In this document: piece after piece, positions 28,293 through 32,184 of the stretch | Position numbering within the stretch: position 1 is the stretch's first letter | How the letters are laid out: every line of letters starts with the position of its first letter | NCBI GenBank assembly: GCA_029974835.1 | Contig: JARKQN010000116.1 | Coordinates: 1-32,184, forward strand | Source: Bacteroidales bacterium | Lineage (GTDB): Bacteria; Bacteroidota; Bacteroidia; Bacteroidales; VadinHA17 | Direction: 5' to 3' | DNA length: 32,184 bases | Notes under the pieces: generated by a model | What the model saw: the letters and a program-made list of their open reading frames with translations, nothing else | Databases searched by the model: none | Told to the model about the DNA's origin: nothing | Made by a program: the position numbers and the translations under genes

Positions 28293-29350
28293 ATGATGCC
28301 TTAAAAGATATTCTGGTTAAAACCGACTCACTGCTTATTGGATACAGCGGAAGGGTGAGCAAACCACTGCTGCCGCCGGTATCATTTTCGGCCGGCAGGG
28401 GAGAAATGATCGCTGTTGCGGGAAGAAACGGATCGGGAAAGAGTACGTTACTGAAAACACTCGCCGGCATACTTAAGCCCCTGGGAGGTACAATTTACAT
28501 CGACGGGAAAGACATGACAAAGTTCAAACGGACCGAACTGGCGCTGAAAACAGGCTTTGTGGCTACCGGTGATGTAAAGGTACCCGGAATGAAGGTTTCC
28601 GAACTTGTTAAGCTCGGCAGGTACCCTCACACCTCCTGGACAGGCACTCTTGACGACCATGACTACAGCAGAGTGGAATATGCCATTGAAAGTACAGGTC
28701 TCCGTAACCTCTGTGAACGTTATGTGGAAGAACTTTCCGATGGCGAAAGACAAAGGGCCATGATAGGACGTGTGGTTGCACAGGATACGCCGTTGATCAT
28801 TCTCGATGAACCCACAGCTTTTCTTGATATAAAAAGCAGATATGAAATTACAGATCTGCTCAGGAGGCTTGCCGAAGAGGAGGGCAGAACCGTAATCTTC
28901 TCAACACACGATTTGCAGTCCGTATTCGGCATTTGCGGACGTATGCTGCTTCTTACTGAAAAAGAAGTTGCGGAAGGCGCTCCCGAAGACCTGGCTCTTA
29001 ACGGTACCCTGAATCTGCTCTTTGATGACCCGGGTTTGAAATTTAACCCGGAAGATGCCACAGTCTCTTTTCTAAGGCAGATGACAGGCACCGTTCAGGT
29101 AACAGGAGCCGAAGGGGCTGTCAGGCTCTGGACCTGCCGGACAGTGCAGCGGACAGGTTTTCATCCGGTCAGCACCGAGGCACCTTTGCGAATTGAAATC
29201 AGGGATGGAAGTCAGGAAAGAAAATGGATCTGCAGAAATAAGGAAAATTCAGAAGAGGTTATCCTGGAAAATCTTTACGATACGGGTAAATGGCTCGGAG
29301 AACAGAAAAAACAACATGACCGGTCTTCTCAGCGGTTGAACTTCCTGTAA
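28289..29350 (+). CDS. btuD: Cobalamin ABC transporter ATPase, BtuD-like, with C-terminal extension
   Basis: 353 residues from the ATG at 28289, which overlaps the permease stop; an in-frame ATG at 28250 adds 13 residues and lies deeper in the permease gene. Walker A is GRNGSGKST, signature LSDGERQR, Walker B LIILDEP, followed by the D-loop and a switch His (FSTHDLQS). The usual ATPase ends near residue 255. Here roughly 95 more residues follow (from about TGTVQVTGAEGAVRLW), with no motif I recognise. It powers the importer from the cytoplasmic face. The last 22 bp overlap the convergent thioredoxin-fold gene. Confidence 0.92.
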   Translation: MNDALKDILVKTDSLLIGYSGRVSKPLLPPVSFSAGRGEMIAVAGRNGSGKSTLLKTLAGILKPLGGTIYIDGKDMTKFKRTELALKTGFVATGDVKVPGMKVSELVKLGRYPHTSWTGTLDDHDYSRVEYAIESTGLRNLCERYVEELSDGERQRAMIGRVVAQDTPLIILDEPTAFLDIKSRYEITDLLRRLAEEEGRTVIFSTHDLQSVFGICGRMLLLTEKEVAEGAPEDLALNGTLNLLFDDPGLKFNPEDATVSFLRQMTGTVQVTGAEGAVRLWTCRTVQRTGFHPVSTEAPLRIEIRDGSQERKWICRNKENSEEVILENLYDTGKWLGEQKKQHDRSSQRLNFL

Positions 29351-30750
29351 TCATTTATAAACGATTCGACAGACTCTACGGGGAGTTTCTTTGCTATGAT
29401 TTTCTTATCCCTGTCGAGGATATATATAATAGGTGTGGAATTAATATTGTAATAATAATCATATCGTGTTATCCTCGAAGGGTCCCACCCGTTTATCCAT
29501 GTAAGCCTGTTTTCCTGAATGTATTTCTCCCATTTATCTCTATCCGGCTGGGTACAGACCGCAAATACCTCCACCCCCTTGTCCCTGTACTTTTCGTAAT
29601 AATCCCTCAGTTTGGGCACCGCCTCCCTGCAATGTCCGCAGTCAGGTTCCCAGAAAAGAAGAATGGTGAAATCCTTTTTGATATCATACAGGGATACATA
29701 CACATTGTTGAAAGTGTTCATTACAAGATCATGAGCCTTCACGCCTATAAGGTTCGGCCTTATCCTGTCGACCTCTTTTTTCAGGTTATCCCTCCATTCC
29801 TGTGTTGTCCAGTCAGCTTTTCCTGATAGATAGATTTCATCGGCCAGCTTAACGACAACCGCATCATGTCCCATTATCTCGCTTTCGCGGAAATGATTGA
29901 AGAGGTAAACGCAGACATACTGGAATACCTTATAGTTTGATGAAGCAAGGGAAATTACCCTGTCAATTTCCTTGTTGACAGAATCAGCAAGCTGTATTAC
30001 CACATTGGTAAAGAACGAATTAAGCCTGGAATGAAGAATTGGGGTCCTTAAAATTCTTTCATCCGAGAAATCAATATTGTCAAAGTAATGGTTTTTGTTA
30101 TAAAGATATGTCATAAAGTACCTTACCGAATCCGGATTTTTTGTCCCGGCGGGAATATCAAACTTTGGTATTTCGGGAGGTATAATTGATTTTACAAGCA
30201 TGCCCAGCATGGAGCCTTTGTTACGGTCGGAGACATCCCTCAGAAACTGTTTCATCTCCTCCTCGTGTTTTATTCTGGCATCGGCAAGAATCTTTAAAGA
30301 GTCGCTGTTATTCCTGTTCTTCTGATATCTCTCGTTTAGTGATGCAGCTTTTGCCTGAAGCTTAACCCATTCCTTCTGGTAATCCATAAAAGCTGAATTC
30401 TCGGCGGAACCTTCGAATTTCAGAGTTGAGAAATAATCGGGGTATGAGCAGCTCACCCTGAAAACCTGGTCCGATGAAATCAGTATCTCAAAGTACTTCC
30501 TGCCCGGAAGCACTATCATGTAAATACCCTGAGGTAACGGCTCTTCCCCGCTTATTTCCGCACGGCCTTCGTTATCGAGTATTATTGTATCTTTCAGGTA
30601 TTGCTTGTCGCCAAGATGATAGGCCAGATAAATGGTTGAATCGCGCAAGCCATTTATTTTCAGGTCAATCGAGTAACCTTTTTTCTCCTGGCTGCAAAGA
30701 GTGGTCGTTATAAGGAGAAACAGGAATAATGAAATCTGTCTCATTGTCAT
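29329..30750 (-). CDS. TlpA-like thiol-disulfide protein (DUF4369-type N-terminus)
   Basis: 473 residues; a second in-frame ATG at 30744 (two codons later) gives a longer leader after the predicted promoter and may be the true start. A signal peptide (MRQISLFLFLLITTTLCSQ) precedes a DUF4369-like beta domain (~25-120), a helical DUF5106-like middle (~130-340), and a thioredoxin fold with CGHC at C371-C374 (FWEPDCGHCREA). A cis-Pro is likely in STPIIYILD. It is probably a periplasmic thiol reductase or oxidoreductase; the partner is unknown. It has its own near-perfect promoter and is convergent with the B12 operon. Confidence 0.87.
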   Translation of the reverse strand: MTMRQISLFLFLLITTTLCSQEKKGYSIDLKINGLRDSTIYLAYHLGDKQYLKDTIILDNEGRAEISGEEPLPQGIYMIVLPGRKYFEILISSDQVFRVSCSYPDYFSTLKFEGSAENSAFMDYQKEWVKLQAKAASLNERYQKNRNNSDSLKILADARIKHEEEMKQFLRDVSDRNKGSMLGMLVKSIIPPEIPKFDIPAGTKNPDSVRYFMTYLYNKNHYFDNIDFSDERILRTPILHSRLNSFFTNVVIQLADSVNKEIDRVISLASSNYKVFQYVCVYLFNHFRESEIMGHDAVVVKLADEIYLSGKADWTTQEWRDNLKKEVDRIRPNLIGVKAHDLVMNTFNNVYVSLYDIKKDFTILLFWEPDCGHCREAVPKLRDYYEKYRDKGVEVFAVCTQPDRDKWEKYIQENRLTWINGWDPSRITRYDYYYNINSTPIIYILDRDKKIIAKKLPVESVESFINDYRKFNR

Positions 30751-30762
30751 AATTCAACGCAA

Positions 30763-30793
30763 CAAAATTAGTTAATGCAATAACTTTGCCAAA
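30763..30793 (-). promoter_or_regulatory. Promoter of the TlpA-like gene
   Basis: On the minus strand, TTTG (30790-30793), 19 bp, then TAATTTTG (30763-30770): both boxes match the consensus exactly. The transcript would start near 30757, only ~7 bases before the first ATG (30750) and ~13 before the second (30744), favouring the second. Confidence 0.65.
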
Positions 30794-30799
30794 ACGAAT

Positions 30800-30833
30800 A
30801 TTGTCAGGGATTCAGAAATAAATTGTACATTTG
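30800..30833 (+). promoter_or_regulatory. Candidate promoter of the glycosyltransferase gene
   Basis: ATTG (30800-30803) with 22 bp to TACATTTG (30826-30833), an exact -7 box. The -33 has one mismatch. It faces away from the TlpA-like promoter, so the two are divergent and lie within 75 bp. Confidence 0.45.
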
Positions 30834-30861
30834 ATTGGTATATTACGGGGATGAAGGGATT

Positions 30862-31800
30862 ATGATATCAATACTTATTCCGGTAAACAATTGGGACATA
30901 GTTGCATTGGTGCATACTATGAAGGACGGAATTAAAAAAGTTCCGGAGTTTTGTGAGATCATTATCGGAGATGATGGATCCACTCCCGATTACAGGGAGA
31001 AATACACGAAACTTGAAGGGGAAGGGGTTAAACTTGTTGTTTCCGAGAAAAATATCGGCAGGGCAGCCATTCGCAATAAAATGGCACTGGAAGCCAAAGG
31101 AGACTATCTTCTGTTTATTGATGCGGATACAATGGTACCTGCATCTGTCACCGGCGAGATCTGGCTCAGGAAATGGCTTCCATACGTCGGAAAATACAAG
31201 GTTATCTGCGGAGGAGTTCTCTATCATAATATTCCCCCGGGAGATCCTGACGTACTTCTCAGATGGACATACGGAAGATACCGGGAGCAGCGCAAAGCAT
31301 CGGAAAGAAACAGAAGACCTCATGCCTCGTTCTCCTCATTCAACTTTATAATAGAAAAGGAGATAATCAGGAAGATACGTTTTAACGAAGAGCTCAGGCA
31401 ATACGGTCATGAGGATACATTGCTGGGCTACCAGCTTAAAAAAGCAGGGATCAATGTATATCATATCGATAACGGGCTCCTTCATGAAGGATTGGAATCC
31501 AACCGCGATTTTCTTAATAAAACAAGGCTCGGTATAGAAAACCTCTCCCTTCTTTACGATAAGGTAACCGACAAGAAAACATTCTCGGAATCTGTCAGAC
31601 TCCTGGGATTGTATAAGAAGCTCGAATTTCTAAGGCTTACGCCGCTGCTGTCAGCATTATTTATGCGATACCGCGAAAGAATGGAAATAAGACTCGATTC
31701 GGCAAAAGTCTCCCTCTGGCTTTTTTCAATTTACAAAATCAGTCTTTTCTGTACTTACAGGGCAATACACAGCCGGAGAAGTATCCTTCCCGTGCTGTAA
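30862..31800 (+). CDS. Family 2 (GT-A) glycosyltransferase
   Basis: 312 residues from the ATG at 30862, preceded by GAAGGGAT and placing the conserved MISILIPV at the very N-terminus; an upstream TTG at 30835 is inside the candidate promoter. Motifs: IIIGDDGST, ISEKNIG-like VVSEKNIGRAAIRN, and LLFIDADT, the DxD-type metal site. A later GHEDTLLGYQLKKAG is the usual acceptor-side acidic motif. It transfers a sugar from a nucleotide-sugar, probably to a surface glycan or lipid at the membrane. The C-terminal ~60 residues contain hydrophobic stretches but no firm membrane helix. Donor and acceptor cannot be predicted. Confidence 0.9.
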   Translation: MISILIPVNNWDIVALVHTMKDGIKKVPEFCEIIIGDDGSTPDYREKYTKLEGEGVKLVVSEKNIGRAAIRNKMALEAKGDYLLFIDADTMVPASVTGEIWLRKWLPYVGKYKVICGGVLYHNIPPGDPDVLLRWTYGRYREQRKASERNRRPHASFSSFNFIIEKEIIRKIRFNEELRQYGHEDTLLGYQLKKAGINVYHIDNGLLHEGLESNRDFLNKTRLGIENLSLLYDKVTDKKTFSESVRLLGLYKKLEFLRLTPLLSALFMRYRERMEIRLDSAKVSLWLFSIYKISLFCTYRAIHSRRSILPVL

Positions 31801-31819
31801 TCAGTATAATCATTATATT

Positions 31820-32184
31820 TTATTTTGGCGAAAAATCATCTATCTCATCACCACCGAGGGTGAGATATTTTCTGTTGGCATCGGCTGTCATGCAGGAGTG
31901 AACGGGAATTACCGCAACAAGATCTCCCGGAGAGAAACGATTTATCATATTCCCCGGTACACTTATTATTCCATGCTCCTGGGTTATCCTTGTCAGAAAT
32001 ATCCTTTCTTCCGGAAAATGCCACCCTTTTTCGGCAGGAAAGGCAATCTCACCAAACACCGTCGAACCGTCTTTTCTGATCAGCACCTCTTTTGAAAGAT
32101 GGACACCTCCTCCGTAAATCAGGACCTCATTCCTTCTGATGTTTCTGTCAACAACGGGACAGAAAAGTGCTACTGCCACCTGGT
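31820..32184 (-). CDS. D-threonine aldolase / D-serine dehydratase-like enzyme, C-terminal part only
   Basis: The minus-strand frame is open to the right edge, so ~121 C-terminal residues are visible. The motif IPVHSCMTAD near the end is the zinc-ligand His and Cys pair of the D-serine dehydratase-like domain, and LTRITQEHGI fits the preceding EHG region. These are PLP-dependent fold-III enzymes that act on D-amino acids; the alanine-racemase-like PLP barrel would be encoded outside the window. Substrate is undetermined. Its stop lies 19 bp from the convergent glycosyltransferase stop. Confidence 0.72.
   Translation of the reverse strand, partial: QVAVALFCPVVDRNIRRNEVLIYGGGVHLSKEVLIRKDGSTVFGEIAFPAEKGWHFPEERIFLTRITQEHGIISVPGNMINRFSPGDLVAVIPVHSCMTADANRKYLTLGGDEIDDFSPK

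Noticed and set aside
31805-31825. Terminator between the glycosyltransferase and the partial D-amino-acid enzyme gene
   Set aside because: The dyad TATAAT/ATTATA has only a one-base loop and all-AT pairing, so it is not a convincing hairpin.

Overview
The window looks like a chromosomal segment from a free-living or environmental Bacteroidota, most likely of the Bacteroidales/Marinilabiliales type. This placement is inferred from gene families: a TPR/PD40/OmpA (PorE-type) protein, a T9SS-sorted surface protein, DUF4465, DUF349, a DUF4369-like TlpA-type protein, and several promoters matching the Bacteroidota pattern TTTG-N19-23-TAnnTTTG. No rRNA, tRNA, insertion sequence, prophage or CRISPR array was found.

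Region 1 (1-1702) is the 3' part of an OmpA-family envelope protein, closed by a bidirectional terminator. Region 2 (1777-11342) is the most unusual part. It holds a soluble histidine kinase and a membrane TPR protein with an anti-sigma-like N-terminus (minus strand), a tiny double-glycine leader peptide gene with its own promoter and terminator (minus), a large exported TPR-CHAT protease (plus), an ECF sigma factor (minus), a peptidase-C39 ABC exporter and its HlyD-type partner (plus). I read it as a peptide maturation and export cassette with its own regulatory circuit. The peptide, leader peptidase/exporter and adaptor form a known kind of pathway. The link to the CHAT protease and the sigma/anti-sigma pair is inference from proximity and predicted topology.

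Region 3 (11339-17527) is mostly housekeeping: a 56-residue membrane protein, a five-repeat DUF349 protein, CTP synthase (pyrG) and the YidC insertase. This YidC carries an unexpected TPR-like segment after its first membrane helix. It ends in a heptanucleotide tandem repeat. Region 4 (17609-20948) is a LacI-family regulator with a near-perfect promoter, followed at once by a large transglutaminase-fold lipoprotein.

Region 5 (21065-29350) is a cobalamin uptake operon. A complete B12 riboswitch with a closed P1 stem precedes seven tightly packed genes: a DUF4465 lipoprotein, a T9SS-sorted surface protein, a BtuB-like TonB-dependent receptor, a BtuG-like beta-propeller lipoprotein, and a BtuF/BtuC/BtuD-type ABC importer. 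Together they would capture corrinoids at the surface, move them across the outer membrane and import them to the cytoplasm. Region 6 (29329-32184) has a TlpA-like thioredoxin-fold protein (minus), a family 2 glycosyltransferase (plus), divergent promoters between them, and the C-terminal end of a D-threonine aldolase/D-serine dehydratase-like enzyme (minus) running off the window.
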